Shown: positions 48,939 through 60,844 of the stretch, in pieces | How the letters are laid out: each line of letters begins with the position of its first letter | How positions within the stretch are numbered: the first letter of the stretch is position 1 | From: Pleurotus djamor | Taxonomy: Eukaryota; Basidiomycota; Agaricomycetes; Agaricales; Pleurotaceae | Reading direction: 5' to 3' | Assembly: GCA_029747585.1 (NCBI GenBank) | Contig: JAPEVF010000044.1 | Coordinates: 82,740 to 146,739 of the forward strand | DNA: 64,000 nt | Notes under the pieces: generated by a model | Told to the model about the DNA's origin: nothing | What the model saw: only the letters and a program-made list of their open reading frames with translations | Database searches by the model: none | Program-made: the position numbers and the translations under genes

Positions 48939-49889
48939 ATGTCAGACGGCACGACTTCCGACTTCGAGCAACTCCTTCGTTCTTTCGAGAATTTCCGCAA
49001 GAACAAACACAGATCTCGGGGTTCTCTTGCATCTTCTTACCAAAGTCGCGAGAGCTTAGGCAAACTCGATGTGGCTCAATTCCTCAAGAAGTTGATTTCG
49101 CCGAGGTACCACAGCAAGAACGAAGCTGGTCGTGCCACTGTACTGGACAAGGAGACTGAAGATGAGATCAGTGAAGTGGCTTCGATCATATCCACAGGAA
49201 AATTCCCTACCGAAGGGAAGAAGTACCCGTTCACCTTCAAGTTGATGATTCACAAGTTGTACGCGCTCGAGGATTGGGCACAGAAGGTCAAGAGTGTTCT
49301 TGACGTCTCACAGAGACAATTTCGTCCATTGGCCGAGGATGGTGCCACGAAGACCGAAGGCATCGCAAGCCAAGACCACGGAGATCAGGATGATCAAGTC
49401 ATCCGTCAAGTTGGTGGCCGAAGGCCTTTCGTCACACGAGCACGATGCCACTCAAGCATAGGATATGGAAGGCGCAAAGACCATCACGCGCCATTCTCGC
49501 CTACTAAGCCGACTTTCAGTGATCGAGCTTCTCCAATAAAGACGGACCTCAGTCATCAAGAACACGCCCGCGCGATCAAGAAACGATGTGTTGGTCGGCG
49601 TAAGTCTTTAGGCGCTCTCGGTGCAGATGCGAAGAACCAGATTCAAGGCGCACTAGGCTCATGGGTCTACGACGCTGCCGTGTCTTCAAGAGAGACCCCA
49701 GACACTGTCTCGCGTCGCCGAGCCCTCGCCGAACGCGTTCCGGCCAAACATTACGGAGAGTTGGAAGGTCCTGAGAAGATGCCGAGAGTTCACAAGAGGC
49801 GAGTCTCTTCCGCCACAGGAGAATGGAAAAGCTGGTCCGCAGCCAAGAACACCAACTGGGATGTGGAAGCCGGAGCACCTCACACTTAA
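48939..49889 (+). CDS. Basic, Ser/Arg-rich protein of unknown function
   Basis: A single-exon frame of 316 residues, unusual among these intron-rich neighbours. It starts MSDGTTSDFEQLLRSFENFR and has an ordered-looking N-terminal third (LDVAQFLKKLISPRY, KYPFTFKLMIHKLYALEDWA). A basic, low-complexity remainder follows (RRPFVTRARCHSSIGYGRRK, RVHKRRVSSATGEWKSW). No family recognised; a chromatin- or RNA-associated protein is possible from composition alone. The length of the frame and coherent residue use support it being real. Confidence 0.65.
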   Translation: MSDGTTSDFEQLLRSFENFRKNKHRSRGSLASSYQSRESLGKLDVAQFLKKLISPRYHSKNEAGRATVLDKETEDEISEVASIISTGKFPTEGKKYPFTFKLMIHKLYALEDWAQKVKSVLDVSQRQFRPLAEDGATKTEGIASQDHGDQDDQVIRQVGGRRPFVTRARCHSSIGYGRRKDHHAPFSPTKPTFSDRASPIKTDLSHQEHARAIKKRCVGRRKSLGALGADAKNQIQGALGSWVYDAAVSSRETPDTVSRRRALAERVPAKHYGELEGPEKMPRVHKRRVSSATGEWKSWSAAKNTNWDVEAGAPHT

Positions 49890-50604
49890 CACGACGCGAC
49901 GACAGCCTGGAGTTTTGATGTACGATTTTCCGATGCAACGTAAAGGAAGGGGCTGACAAGTGTTTGACCTGTATTACTTACGCCATTTGGATCCACCGCG
50001 TGCATGTTATTGCGTATCTTTCCGAGAAATTTGACATACCTTGTTTAAATCAAACTACCTGAATGTATCCCGTGTCTTTGAGAATCGCCATATGAATGAC
50101 TGGATGCTTTGGGATTCTCCAATGTAATCCTAGAGGATCGGATACCCAGTTCCATGAGGTCCTCATGGGAATTTTGTCCAGCCTGCGGGAGGTCCACAAA
50201 ACAGGGACGGAATACCTTGATACAAACATACGGTCATCTGACATCCAGGAACAAGTTCCTAACGAGCAAAGACAATGGTCCGTCCAATTCATTCGACTCG
50301 ACCGCCGCGAAGGCCAATCTCTACAGCAATATGTCGAATCAGGCGACAAATACTGCCGACGCGTAATGTCGTATATGCGCTAGGCGCTACTTCCTAAAAT
50401 GAAAGGCATTTAGCCCCAGGAGGATATAAAGAAACTATCATGGACGGAGCCTACGGACAAATCACCTCAGAAGCAACGAAGATCTGGGCGCCATACGATA
50501 TGATATGATATAAAGTCTAACCTTATCATTTGACCACTCCTCAGACGGCTGCTTCTCGTCTCGAAAGGGGCGGTACGGCGCCCGCCATGTTTTGGGGGAC
50601 GAAG
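49890..50604. other. Convergent 3' flanks
   Basis: Between the basic-protein gene and the convergent acetyltransferase gene. Open frames on both strands at 50050-50383 are short and without motifs. No gene called. Confidence 0.4.
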
Positions 50605-52640
50605 CTAAGACTTGCGATCTTGCCTCAACCTCAACCTGAAGGCATTGTTGGAAGCATGCGAGTGTGGGTCGAGGTAGTCTTCATAAAAGCCTACTACGAA
50701 TTCCTCGGCTTTGAATCCGAACCGGTTATACAGAAGCTAGGGTGAAAGCGTAAGTTTTTTGAGTTAGCAGAGCGCTGAGATTTTGCAGACCATGGCAGGA
50801 TTGTTGGCCGAGACGTGGAGAGTAATATCTTTGTTCGGATTCAGTTGAATGAGACAGTGCAGCATGACCCTGATGCCATATTTGAGTCAGTGGGGCGTGG
50901 ACTTAGCAAGGCACGGAAGGAGTTACGTTGCAATTTGTGCACCTTCCCATCCAGCCTTGACTGCGAGGTACGTGATGTAGGTCTCTTGTGGGGAGCTTAG
51001 AATAGCTACCCCAACTACCAAGCATTTGTATGTCGCAACGACGGTGCACCGCTCGGGAGAGAAGTCAAGAGAGTCGCGAACTGCACAGGATTAGGCACAA
51101 ACAGGTTGTCGACATGGGTCCGGGAGAACTTACCGTTAATTCCGTCCCAAAATACTCTGTGGAGGAGATCATGAACTTGATCTATGTGAAATTCCTGCAA
51201 AGGCATGTATACTATTGGAGCTACGGTTTCTTGAGGTTGTTCACGAGTTGCGCTAGTAGAAGGGGGGAAGGATGAGACCATGAAACCCATTGGACGAGCT
51301 AAAAGGCGTAATTACTGGAGAAATGAGTAGTGTGCTCTCACATCAGCCATCAAACGCATCCAGGGAGTGTGTGTCTCCCAATCAACAAGGAAGACGTGGC
51401 CTGATCGAGTGACTCCATTCCCGAGCAGCCGGCTGAGAAAAGAGCTCTCATAGGGGGTAGTGCGAATTTCCTGAAAGGCCTGCAGGATAGTCGACACCTG
51501 GGGGTCGTGGTTCGAGTTTGATTGCGGGGGAAGAGGGGAAACGATAGGACGTTCTCCAGGCCCCAATGGGCCTGCAAGGCTAGGAAGGGGAAGGCAGCTG
51601 ATAGGCCTTTCCTTTGGACCAGTGAGAGACTTCCGGGAGATAAAGAGATTAAAGGACAAACAGAAGCAAGCTTCAGTTTTCGGGCAACGATACCTTGTTC
51701 AAAAGCAGGTTCGTTTTGCTTAATGGTACCGTTCATAGCAAGCCAGTCAGACGTTTCGTGTTTCGTCATCGGACGTATTGAAGCAGGATCCTGTGCCATT
51801 GTCAACCGTTCCATCAAGGAACACCAGGATATTCACAGAATCGATTCACATAGTCATCGTAGCCAATATTTCGGGCCAGAGGCCCTTTGGGCGATGGCCT
51901 GGCACGAAAGTCTAGAAGTGAAAGTAATCAATAGTTTGTCAATTACTGCTCAAAGTGCAAAGGTTCAGATGAAAAGAAGTGTCGTAGAGTCCATCCAATA
52001 GGAGAAACGTAGTATAAAAATGGGAATAAAAACGGACCATTGTCATCAACTTCATCGTCGTCGAACCGCGTACGCTTAGTAGACCGGCCGCCAATGGCAC
52101 CGCCAACCTAGATCGTCCGGTATGCAGTAAGGTGTAGTTTGTGTACAGAGAGGTGATCTTACCCCGTAGGTATCAGTTTTGGAGTGAGTTCGTCGTCCAG
52201 CGTCCATAACAATGTAAGGCACGAAGATGTATGTTTGAATGATCCTTGTCGGAATCTCGGAAGATGTAACTGACAGCGCTTATTGGGCGCTTATCAGACG
52301 TCAATTTCTTCAATCCTGGACGGCGAGGAACAGACCTTGCTGCGAAAGCTACACGCAATCCAGACCAGGGCTGAAGCTGTAAGTTGCATCTCCTTTCAGC
52401 TCGAGACGAGGACTCGGATGTACTCACGAAATCCAAGGACGGCGTCCGCTAAAGTCGGACAGTTTATGAGGCTTTGAGAGTCAACAGATCGGAAAACATA
52501 GTGGGGCAAGTAAACACCCCAAAAACATCACACTTCGACGGTGTGCCGACGGCGACTAGATTCGAAATACACAAATGCATCCGACGCAGATACAACGGTG
52601 TACTTAAGGGACGAGGCACACCAAAAGAAACTATCCAAGA
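50605..52640 (-). CDS. KAT14-like GNAT acetyltransferase
   Basis: The 3' exons form a GNAT fold: YMPLQEFHIDQVHDLLHRVF with WDGI, then SPQETYITYLAVKAGWEG, VMLHCLIQLNPNKDITLHVS with ANNPAM, and LLYNRFGFKAEEFVVGFYED ending LRLRQDRKS. Upstream exons encode SLKYTVVSASDAFVYFESSR, VLINCPTLADAVLGF, CLTLLWTLDDELTPKLIPTG and VGGAIGGRSTKRTRFDDDE, then a Ser/Pro-rich middle. I know this layout from basidiomycete proteins related to KAT14/CSRP2BP (ATAC-type acetyltransferases). The first exon is not resolved: no in-frame ATG lies before SLKYTVV, so the 5' end given is approximate. It lies immediately downstream of the same-strand UPF0357 gene. Confidence 0.7.
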
Positions 52641-52740
52641 AAAGAGAGACATGTAGTAGGATCCGCGAGAATGCAGAACAAGGGAGGTTCAAGCGACAGA
52701 TTTACAACGTTCAACTTCAAGCTTCAACTTCGAGGTTGGC

Positions 52741-53335
52741 TTACAGACGGGTGACAGCCTTCGAGTCCAATGGCATCCCTAAAGATGACGTTAGCAAGTA
52801 GCCTGGCAGTGACAAGTGTTACTCACCTGAAGGATCAATTCCGTTTGCTGCCAAGATGCGATTCTGTCTGATCAACCTGGCTTGGTCGAAGCTTGTGACA
52901 CGGTTTGAGCAGACTCAACGGCAGAGAATACGGGGTCAACTCACTTTACGCGTTCCCGCCGCATGATGTCCATGACTTCCTGAGTCCCCCTTTCATCCAG
53001 CCCAGACCTCGAGTCTCCATCACGGATGTTGGCTTCAATGTCGAAAGCTGAAGACGAAAGCCCTGCATTCGCTTGCTCTGAAAACGTGGCGAGAGGCGTA
53101 TAGTTGTTGAGGTGAGGAAACAATCCTCGAATCCGCTGGGGAACGAGTGGTACAACCACTGCGCGGTAACGATACGCCACTGTTTGCATGCCCAGCATGA
53201 GAGAGAGAAAGAGAAGGAAGGGACGTAAGCGGTCAGTCTGGCCCTGGCGCCCGTTGCCTGGTAGACATGAAGCGATAAGTACTCACGTAATAGGAGGAGC
53301 ACGGTGAAGGCGAACACTGATGCGTAAAAAAGCAT
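52741..53335 (-). CDS. UPF0357/DUF2015 membrane-anchored protein
   Basis: The start MLFYASVFAFTVLLLLR is an N-terminal hydrophobic anchor. After introns come VPLVPQRIRGLFPHL, then the family core FDIEANIRDGDSRSGLDERG, TQEVMDIMRRERVK, FDQARLIRQNRILAANGIDP, and the last exon GMPLDSKAVTRL with stop. This matches the short UPF0357 family (yeast YCL012C-type), whose function is unknown. Size (about 130 residues after splicing) and the conserved DP-x-G-x-P-x-D-x-KAV end fit. Divergent from the Smr gene. Confidence 0.8.
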
Positions 53336-53599
53336 TTTGGGTTCGGAAAGTTAGAGAACCAGAAATTGAGTTAGTATGAACGGCTGTAATTTAGTGGTGG
53401 ACGTTGGTGAGGTGGATCGACTCGACCAAACTGCGTACTACCCCATGAGTGGCATAGCCACAGCGTTAAGCGCCCCATTTCGTCATTGACGCTGAAGCCA
53501 CTCATCCTGTGCAAACGATCACTTTCTCGGATACAGCTATCTTCCTCCCACTCATATCTCATCCCCTCCTCCTCGTACCTACCCCTCGCCTAGCGCAAA

Positions 53600-55856
53600 A
53601 TGGGAATAAACACGCCATTATTTGAGAAACTTCAGGTGCGCCTTCTCCTCGACCTGGAAATTGCGGTCATTGAATTCGGTGTGGAAACCTTAGAAAGAGT
53701 TCTGCCCTCCCCTCGACCCTGCGCTCGTTGCTGCCATCCTTGGTGATTTCTCGAATACAAAGCCTACAGATGCGAAAGAACAAGAAATCGTTGATACTCT
53801 GCGAAGCCTAGCTGCTCAAGCCATTGTTGACGAATCCCAGGACACAGACTTCAGCTTCGAACCACAAACGAGCGATGCCTCTGATGGCTTCGAATACTCA
53901 GACTCAAGCTCGGAGTATACTGCTGGGCTTTCTGAAGGAAAAAAGAGTTCCTCTCGCCGCATGACTATCTCTAGCGACACCTCATTTTCACCTACGGATA
54001 CTTCTTCGTCTTCTGCGACGCCCCACGATTACGCCTTCACGACACCTATGGGCTTCTTACAGACAATCTTGCCAGGCGTTTCCCCCACCACTCTGAAGAA
54101 AGCTCTCCGCATCGCTGGCATATCTGGGGAACAGGATGCGGAGATCGACCTATGGGACGTCATTGCAAACATCCTAACAAGCGAATACATCCGCGAAATG
54201 GAAGAAAGAGGCTTAGAGGGTCTTGAAGAGGCGGAGGAAGCTCTGCCCCCCCGCGTCGATGACGACTGGACTATCGTCGGATCAAAAGGGAAAAGCACAA
54301 AGGCTACCGCGAAGCCCCCACCAAAACGCTCCAAATCCGCAACTACCAAGGTCTTCACCTTGGGTGATGTTCGCCAGCAACACCGCAGTAAGCGTGTAAA
54401 TACTGGTATTGATATTGTAATCATTTTTCCTCGTCATGCATCTCATGCCGTGTATTAGCTGGCCCTCCTGCTTCATTCGACCCTTGGGCGAAAGTCAGCT
54501 CGGTCTGCAGCCATCTATCTTTGCTCATTCCAAGCCGGGATCCTTCCTTTTTCGCCTCATACTTCCATTCACCTTCGTATGGGACCCCTTATGAAGCTCT
54601 TTGTACCGCTCTATCCTCGATAACTCCTCAAGCCAATGCTAAATCAGACGATAACATAGCGTTATCACAAACATTGTTAGAGGTTTTACTCCCCGCTTAT
54701 GACAACCTTGACTCTGAACAGCGTGATCGTCTCACTCATGACATCGAACTAGCTCTCCGAGCAACGAACGGAGCGCCAGAACAGGCTTTGGATCTGGCCA
54801 GACTTCTCCGAGAATTGGACGATGACTATAATCGTGGCAATGGGGATCGTGGCATGGGGATCTACCATCTACCTAAGGTTGCACCCTCTAGTCCGCCAAT
54901 ATCCGCTAAACAGCCGACATTCCCCCCGCCGGTGCCTCCACCATTAACCACGCCGCCTTCCCCGACACAAAAGAAGGTCGTGAAAAATCCTTCTGCCTGG
55001 CAGACCGTTCCCGTCCGTGCAACTCCTCAGCCACATCGTCTTGCCTTAAGCATCCCTGCTTACAGCGGCGCCAACGTTAAGGGGCGCACAGGGGTACGCA
55101 GGGGCCCTGGAAACACTCACGGGAAAGGAGGCAAAGGAGATGTTGGGGAACTCTATACGGCTGCCAACCCTGCACGGCGCCAGTACATGCATAAAAGAGA
55201 TGAGCTACTAAGGCAAGCAGCGAAGATGTGGCAGAAGGGGAATGTTCGGACAAGAGGCGGAGAGGTTGCTCAATATTACGCTGACAGAGTAGGTTCTTTG
55301 ACGCCTCGCTGTCTTGTTCGCATCTATTTATGGGCCTTCTACTCCTTTCCAGGCAAGAGAATTCCAGGAACTTGCCAAAAAGGAGGCCTTGAATGCAGCT
55401 AGGGAGGACATCGAAGTCAAAAGGTAAGCGGTCTTGTTTCAGAAGCAGCGCTGGGTGCCTTATTCCGCTCCCTTGTCACAGACTATCCACCCCAAAACAA
55501 GATACCATCGATTTACATGGTACTACCATAGCCGAGGCCGTCGTCATTGTAAAAGACACCCTCCAATGGTATGGGTCATCTCCAGGTAAGTTACGTCACT
55601 TCGTAAAAAGAGCATCATCGATTAATGTTATATATTCACGTATCCCCGTGCTCTCCATATTCGCGATCATTTTTCCCTCCTCGTGTTCCGTTGGTCGGCC
55701 TCGCAAGCCAAGCCCTTGCGTATTATAACTGGTCGCGGCAAGCATTCTGTAAACCAAGTCGGCGTTTTGAAACCCGCTATACGTAAAGAGCTTCAACATG
55801 AGGGCTGGGATGTCAGGGCTTGGGAGGGCGGCCTTGTCGTACATGGAAAGAAATGA
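53600..55856 (+). CDS. DUF1771-Smr domain protein (putative nuclease of Cue2/N4BP2 type)
   Basis: Related to Smr endonucleases acting on stalled-ribosome mRNA. It starts MGINTPLFEKLQ, with an intron, then FCPPLDPALVAAILGDFSNT. An acidic region and a helical CUE-like segment follow (MGFLQTILPGVSPTTLKKAL), then Pro-rich linkers. DUF1771 is AANPARRQYMHKRDELLRQA, WQKGNVRTRGGEVAQYYADR and FQELAKKEALNAAREDIEVK. The Smr domain has the catalytic-type DTIDLHGTTIAEAVVIVKD and the RIITGRGKHSVNQVGVLKPA loop, ending WEGGLVVHGKK. Both DLHG and GRGKHS motifs are intact. The CUE-like segment followed by DUF1771-Smr is the order found in Cue2. Exon joints near 53650-53700 and 55580-55705 are inferred. Confidence 0.87.
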
Positions 55857-56839
55857 ACGACGCTGGAACTATTATCCCTGGTCCCCAGTGAACTTGGCAA
55901 CCCTTCCCCCGAGTTTATTCCTCAGGTGATACGTTTCTGATGTAACTGAAAGTGGCATTTCGCTTCTGCTGTATATTTCCATGCCATCGTGTATTTGCTT
56001 CGCGTCTGTTTTCCTTTTTCCTTTGGAAACACGCTATCTGTTGTAATGTGACAGCATGTTGTAAAAACCTCAGTCGCCGGAATCTGTTTAGTGTACGCAT
56101 GGTCTGGATCGCAGGGAGTAGTACCCTAGGATTTCCTCCTGGACATTATCAGATCATGATAATGCTGGAGGTTTTCTCCCTCTTCCAGTCCTTGCGGCGC
56201 ATCCATCCTACTTCTTCCCTTCGCACTCGCAAGGGGTGGGTCAGAAGATGACATCGTCAGGCTAGGTTGACGTGGAGAAGGGCCGCCGAGGATGAAAAGT
56301 CTTTGTCAATCTGGTGATCAATCTGCTCCCGCTGAGCCTTAAAAATCTATGTTTACAATCATGCTACCCTGGTGCCTCTGCCTGAAATCATGGCACTTCT
56401 AGTCTGTTCATTTGCGTCGACGGAGGAATTTGATGGTTCGCGGTGGCACAGCCAGCATCAGAAACGCGTGAATTCGAGTGCACTTGGTGGGATAATCCTA
56501 GGATAAATCCTCAGCGCGAGTGCGAATATTCTCAATTAATGTGTTCAACGCGTCTTCCAAAATGCGCATGGAACGAACCTGCAGGCTTGACAACCGATCG
56601 TGATTGCGAACCTGGCGTATGACTTCACAATATATTTATCCTTGATCAATAACAGGGGGTCCTGATTTTGGGGGCTAGGCATGGTGATTTCCTTGAAGAG
56701 CTGGCTAATTTTATGGAAGGAATGATTACTGCAGAACAAGGCGGGTGTCCTGGATACCTGATATGAACGCGCTGTTCTAATACTGAGCGCTGTGTCAGAG
56801 ATTTTTTTCGAGTAATGTGATATCCCCCATCGCACAAGG
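55857..56839. other. Intergenic, no gene seen
   Basis: 3' flank of the Smr gene. Minus-strand frames at 56545-56837 lack motifs. No gene called. Confidence 0.4.
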
Positions 56840-57070
56840 CTAAGCTTGATGGAGAGAGAGCGGATCGACACCAGACGTTAAGGCTCTATAGCAAATAAGT
56901 AGTCCCTCAGCTTCGTCCTGTAAAACTGGTGAGCCGAAAAGCACGTCTGTCGTCTCAACTTCAAGGTGAAACTTACTAAAACAAGAAAAAGAACCTGAGA
57001 TGGATGTCCCGTTTCGTTTGTGGACGATCGTCAAATCGAGGCGTTTGGTGAAGTCGCCGAAATTAGTCAT
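56840..57070 (-). CDS. Possible small ORF, unknown
   Basis: An ATG-started frame (MTNFGDFTKRLDLTIVHKRN then GTSIS) that can be spliced at a GTTCTT donor and GACAG acceptor to DVLFGSPVLQDEAEGLLICY, RALTSGVDPLSLHQA and stop, about 60 residues; unspliced it is 76 residues. No family recognised and no clear promoter. It may be an exon of a larger gene extending to about 56545 or a chance frame. Confidence 0.25.
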   Translation of the reverse strand: MTNFGDFTKRLDLTIVHKRNGTSISGSFSCFSKFHLEVETTDVLFGSPVLQDEAEGLLICYRALTSGVDPLSLHQA

Positions 57071-57274
57071 CAGACCCCGGATACTGTGATCAAAATATTA
57101 GAAAAATAATCGTTTAGCTACTTAACACGGGATTCAAGCTCCTTTGCGAGTAATTTGGAGGGGGTATCAACGTAAAAATAAGAGGCAACACATGAGGGGA
57201 TATAGTCTAAGGTCGCTTAATAGTCGTAGCGAAAGTAAAGGGAATTTGAAGGGACTGTACAGGATGTTTTGAGC

Positions 57275-58285
57275 CTACGACCTATCCGTACTTCCAGAAC
57301 ACGCCTTCTCCGTTTTTCCAGGATGGTACCTCTCGGCCCACCATGTACCAACGAGCAAGGCACAAGAAGCCCATTCCATCGTGGTACCCAGGACATACTC
57401 ATACGTCACAAATTTGAGGGTCAACCCATGACTGCCATAGTTGCTCGAGTCGAAGTAGTTGAATGCCCGGACGAAGGGGCTTAGAAGACCGTAGAAACCT
57501 CTGACGACGAGAAGAGGCCAGATGAGGAGGAGGAGGATCAAGGTGGGATGGATGGAAGGTGGTTCGGATGCTGATGGAGTATGTGCGATTTGTTCCGTGA
57601 CAATTTCTTGATGTTTTGTCGTATGATCCTTGGGTCTCTGTGGAGTGAGCGCCCCGCTCTGATATCCACCGGCTTCTGCCTTGGCCTGCCGGATGGTGAG
57701 GCCGAGCACCAGCAGCAAGCCAAAGTTAATGACAAGAAAGACGGCTTGTCCAATCGTTCGCATGACGGCAGACGTCCTAACTCGATCGTCATCATTTGCG
57801 TTGTCCCCACTAACGATACTTCCGCCGGAGACAATGAGAGAATTGGCAACGGCCAGGAAGCAGTGAATTACCCCCATCCACTGTAGTCCCCGATCTTTTG
57901 TATAGAACCTAAAGCCCTCAGCCGTCGCTTGCCACCAATTCAACTTTTTCTCCTGTTTCGGTTCTAGCCACGACTGGCCGGAAATGAAATGCATCTCGTG
58001 CCATGAAATGGTGAAACGATAGGCACAGAGAACCAAGGTGAAGTAGCCTTCGGCACCTAGGACGAAGTATGCGATGAGCAGGCCAACGTTTGCGTAGCCC
58101 ACTATAGCAAAAGCCAAGCCGACCGATTGAGCCGCCAATCGAAAGAGGACGTGAATTGCGAGGTAGGTATATCGGGATCGAATGGATACTTCCTTCGTGA
58201 TGTAAAGGACAATTATGTGACCAAGAACCAGAGAATACAGGATCAGGTAGAGAAGTGACAAGCTAGCGGCTGTATCCCAACGCAT
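57275..58285 (-). CDS. Multi-pass (7TM-like) membrane protein, DUF7702-like
   Basis: A long single-exon membrane protein. Starting at MRWDTAASLSLLYLILYSLV, hydrophobic helices include LGHIIVLYITKEV, YLAIHVLFRLAAQSVGLAFA, LLIAYFVLGAEGYFTLVLCA, WMGVIHCFLAVANSLIVSGG, AVFLVINFGLLLVLGLTIRQ, HPTLILLLLIWPLLVVRGFY and YVLGTTMEWASCALLVGTWW, about seven to eight in total. The pattern SNYGSHGLTLKFVTYEYVLG and the arrangement recall fungal DUF7702 seven-helix proteins of unknown role. The frame continues upstream of the ATG (to 58486) through a stretch with many N bases, so an additional 5' exon is possible. Confidence 0.65.
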   Translation of the reverse strand: MRWDTAASLSLLYLILYSLVLGHIIVLYITKEVSIRSRYTYLAIHVLFRLAAQSVGLAFAIVGYANVGLLIAYFVLGAEGYFTLVLCAYRFTISWHEMHFISGQSWLEPKQEKKLNWWQATAEGFRFYTKDRGLQWMGVIHCFLAVANSLIVSGGSIVSGDNANDDDRVRTSAVMRTIGQAVFLVINFGLLLVLGLTIRQAKAEAGGYQSGALTPQRPKDHTTKHQEIVTEQIAHTPSASEPPSIHPTLILLLLIWPLLVVRGFYGLLSPFVRAFNYFDSSNYGSHGLTLKFVTYEYVLGTTMEWASCALLVGTWWAERYHPGKTEKACSGSTDRS

Positions 58286-60844
58286 GACGGAGGTGTATCT
58301 CGCGTCAAAGGTGNGGATGGGGCATTTAAGTATTGTCNTCGAAGGTAGGTTCCGCAGTAATACAGCACACCATATGTTACGTCTGATGCAAGACNGTAGC
58401 TGCGGATGAACACCGATGCAGGGCGCACCGATGAGAGAGGACGAACGATGTACTGTACGACGCTGGAGTTGGTNGCAGAGCGNCACATGTCTNGATGAGG
58501 TNNGCCNGACAAGATAAAAGCACTGCCTTCAGGCTACAAGCTNTTCAAGGTCATTCAAAGCGCGCACGATGGCATCGGAGTAACTGACCTCTCAGTNCAG
58601 CAACATGNTGCTGCGGATGCTGANCTTCGCTGNTCCGCAAGGCACACAGAAGTGAGGAAGCNAGAGAAGACTTAGAATGCTTCCAAGGGGTGTCGAGAAC
58701 CCAAGAACTACAATCAGGGTCAGAGGATACCTACAGCGTCGACGGCGCATCCTCGCTACGTTTGATACGCCAAGCTAAGCNACAAATCAGGACGCTTTAG
58801 TTGACTGCGCCATGGGAAAGCGCGGCCAAGCTTGNATGNTGGATNTGTGAGCTTNTCAGAGNCTCCACGGGAGAGGTCAGAATAAGCTTTTGAACNAGNG
58901 AANGAAAGTTGGGNCGGTGGCAACCAAAAGGTGAGATGTTAGGAGNAAGCGACGTTTCTCCCCTAATTCTCCTAAGAGAAATGATGCTGCGAGGTTTACT
59001 TCCCAGAAGGACGTCCGCAACAGCGGGTCGCCTGATNTATCGAGAGGGTTGTACCTTGAGCTAAGGGGTGATCCGTCAGATAGGGTATGGGGATGTAAGG
59101 TTAANTAGATACANGCNTTCCACACGGAGAACTGGGTTGCCCGTGAACGTAGATAATGCGGTTTCATGTTCCAAGGCAAAATAGGAAAATACAATAAACC
59201 CAGGGTGCTCCCTGAATCACCTCACTTGAAGTGGCGATTGTGACGAGCCGTTGACATACCTCACCGTCAGGTAGGTGGCGGCGAAGATAGGTAGGGGTAG
59301 CCCCTTCCTTGGCAGTGGTTGAATTGAACGATATCTCAATTGCTGGCGGTGTTTGGCATGCCTGAGAAAAAGCACGACAAACGAGGTTCATCAACTGTCC
59401 CCAAGACGCGCGTGTGAAGGAGACGAACAACTTGTCTACCCAAAGTCCATGCCAGTACGTAAGAAAAGCCGCGCTTAACCCATGACCGAATCGCTTAAGG
59501 GGTTTGGGGCACTGCGTGCGGACTTNCCTGAAGTTTGTGGCAGAGGAACTGCAGCGCCCAGTTGAGGGTCTGTTGATCGGCATACTCGCTAAGAAGCCTG
59601 AGGGAACGACTCTGAGAACCTCCGTAGCGGTGAAAGGAAGTCGCCACGTACCACGATATAAGCAATCTGCGATCAGTTGTATTGCTGTTGACTAGGCCGT
59701 TGGCTAAAGTATCCATCATGTGGCTCAGGTTATCGTTCGGAGGCTTTTCGTCCAAAGGACGTTTACGCGTTGGTACCCTATTACGGAATCCTATCTGTCA
59801 GGCAGAATTTCTGTGCTATTCCATGAGCCTNGATATTAAATCAATCAAAATTCTTACGGAGTGGAACTGTGGATTCACTTATCGTTATGCGTGAGTGGGT
59901 GCTTTCTGGNGGCTATTAGTACACCTCGGTCGTCACTTGAGGGAAGGTCAGCTGTACATGGGGATTGCGGGGGTCTCGAGCTGAGATCCATCAGGATGCT
60001 TTGTTCTGTGATGAAGTCGTATTCCCACCGTAGATGGGTAATTTGCGAGGCCACTAAGACCCTTCGACCTCACACAGAGAAAGCACCCGGGTCTGGCGAC
60101 TTGGGAAAGCGAAGAGCGACGCAATCTTCCATTTCATCATTGGTCAAATAGACTGATCGTAAAGCCAGAGGACACCACCGGTGTCAATGTTTGAGCTCAA
60201 CAACACCGAAACCAACCAAGTTTAGAGGAGTTAGTTTCCGCACGCCAAGACCCTCCGGACACCACGGCATTGACGAAATCGGGGGGATTAGATTGGAGTT
60301 GGCAGAGCGGAAGTGAAGTTGGGAGTTTGCACGAATTTAGATCATGCAAATCTAGCGCAAATTCGCTGGGGTTTGGGAAACTCTCTCGGGATATCCGGAC
60401 TAGGATATACAGTGCACCATCTNAGTAGACGCTCAAGGATCAGTGCAAGCAAACGAGGATGCATATGGGAGCACCAGGTACGTACTTGGAAAACATAAGT
60501 TGCGTGTGGTACATCGTAACTGAAAAATGAGCATGTGGATGGAACCTTAATGTTGGTGCACGGGNAACAAGAGGAATAGAAACAACGCACCTTCAAGAAC
60601 TTGGGATGGGAAAATGAGCTGAAAATATTGTCGAACGTGCTGGAAAGGAAGAGATGTTCCCTGGGGTATGAGAGAGATATGAGTGACAGAACGGCGAGCC
60701 CGAGCCCTTTAGCACAGCGTGTATGTTCGAAGGCATGCACATGAGGTTTGGAAGGTCGAACATGAAAAGACGGAATTGGGAAGCAATGTAGCCATAAGGC
60801 GGCAGCCGGAAGTAAGGAGAAATGGGGCACGTTGNCAATGGCCG
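58286..60844. other. Low-quality stretch with uncertain coding fragments
   Basis: Many N bases between 58310 and 59130 prevent confident gene building. On the minus strand, QQTLNWALQFLCHKLQ at about 59520-59580 ends at CAG|GNAAGT, an evident GTAAGT donor with one uncalled base. About 90 nt further along, a second block (WGQLMNLVCRAFSQACQTPP, ISFNSTTAKEGATPTYLRRH) follows an AG. Near 60594-60838 another minus frame ends at a GTGCGT donor. These may be exons of a hypothetical, F-box-like gene, but I cannot assign phase throughout. Confidence 0.3.

Noticed and set aside
53600..55856. Smr gene as a MutS2-type mismatch protein
   Set aside because: No MutS ATPase motifs; the CUE-like segment plus DUF1771 in front of Smr points to the Cue2/N4BP2 type.
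57275..58285. 7TM protein as the missing Ste3 pheromone receptor
   Set aside because: Helix sequences and the conserved SNYGSHGLT...GTTMEW region do not resemble Ste3; it fits fungal DUF7702-type proteins better and is 41 kb from the pheromone gene.
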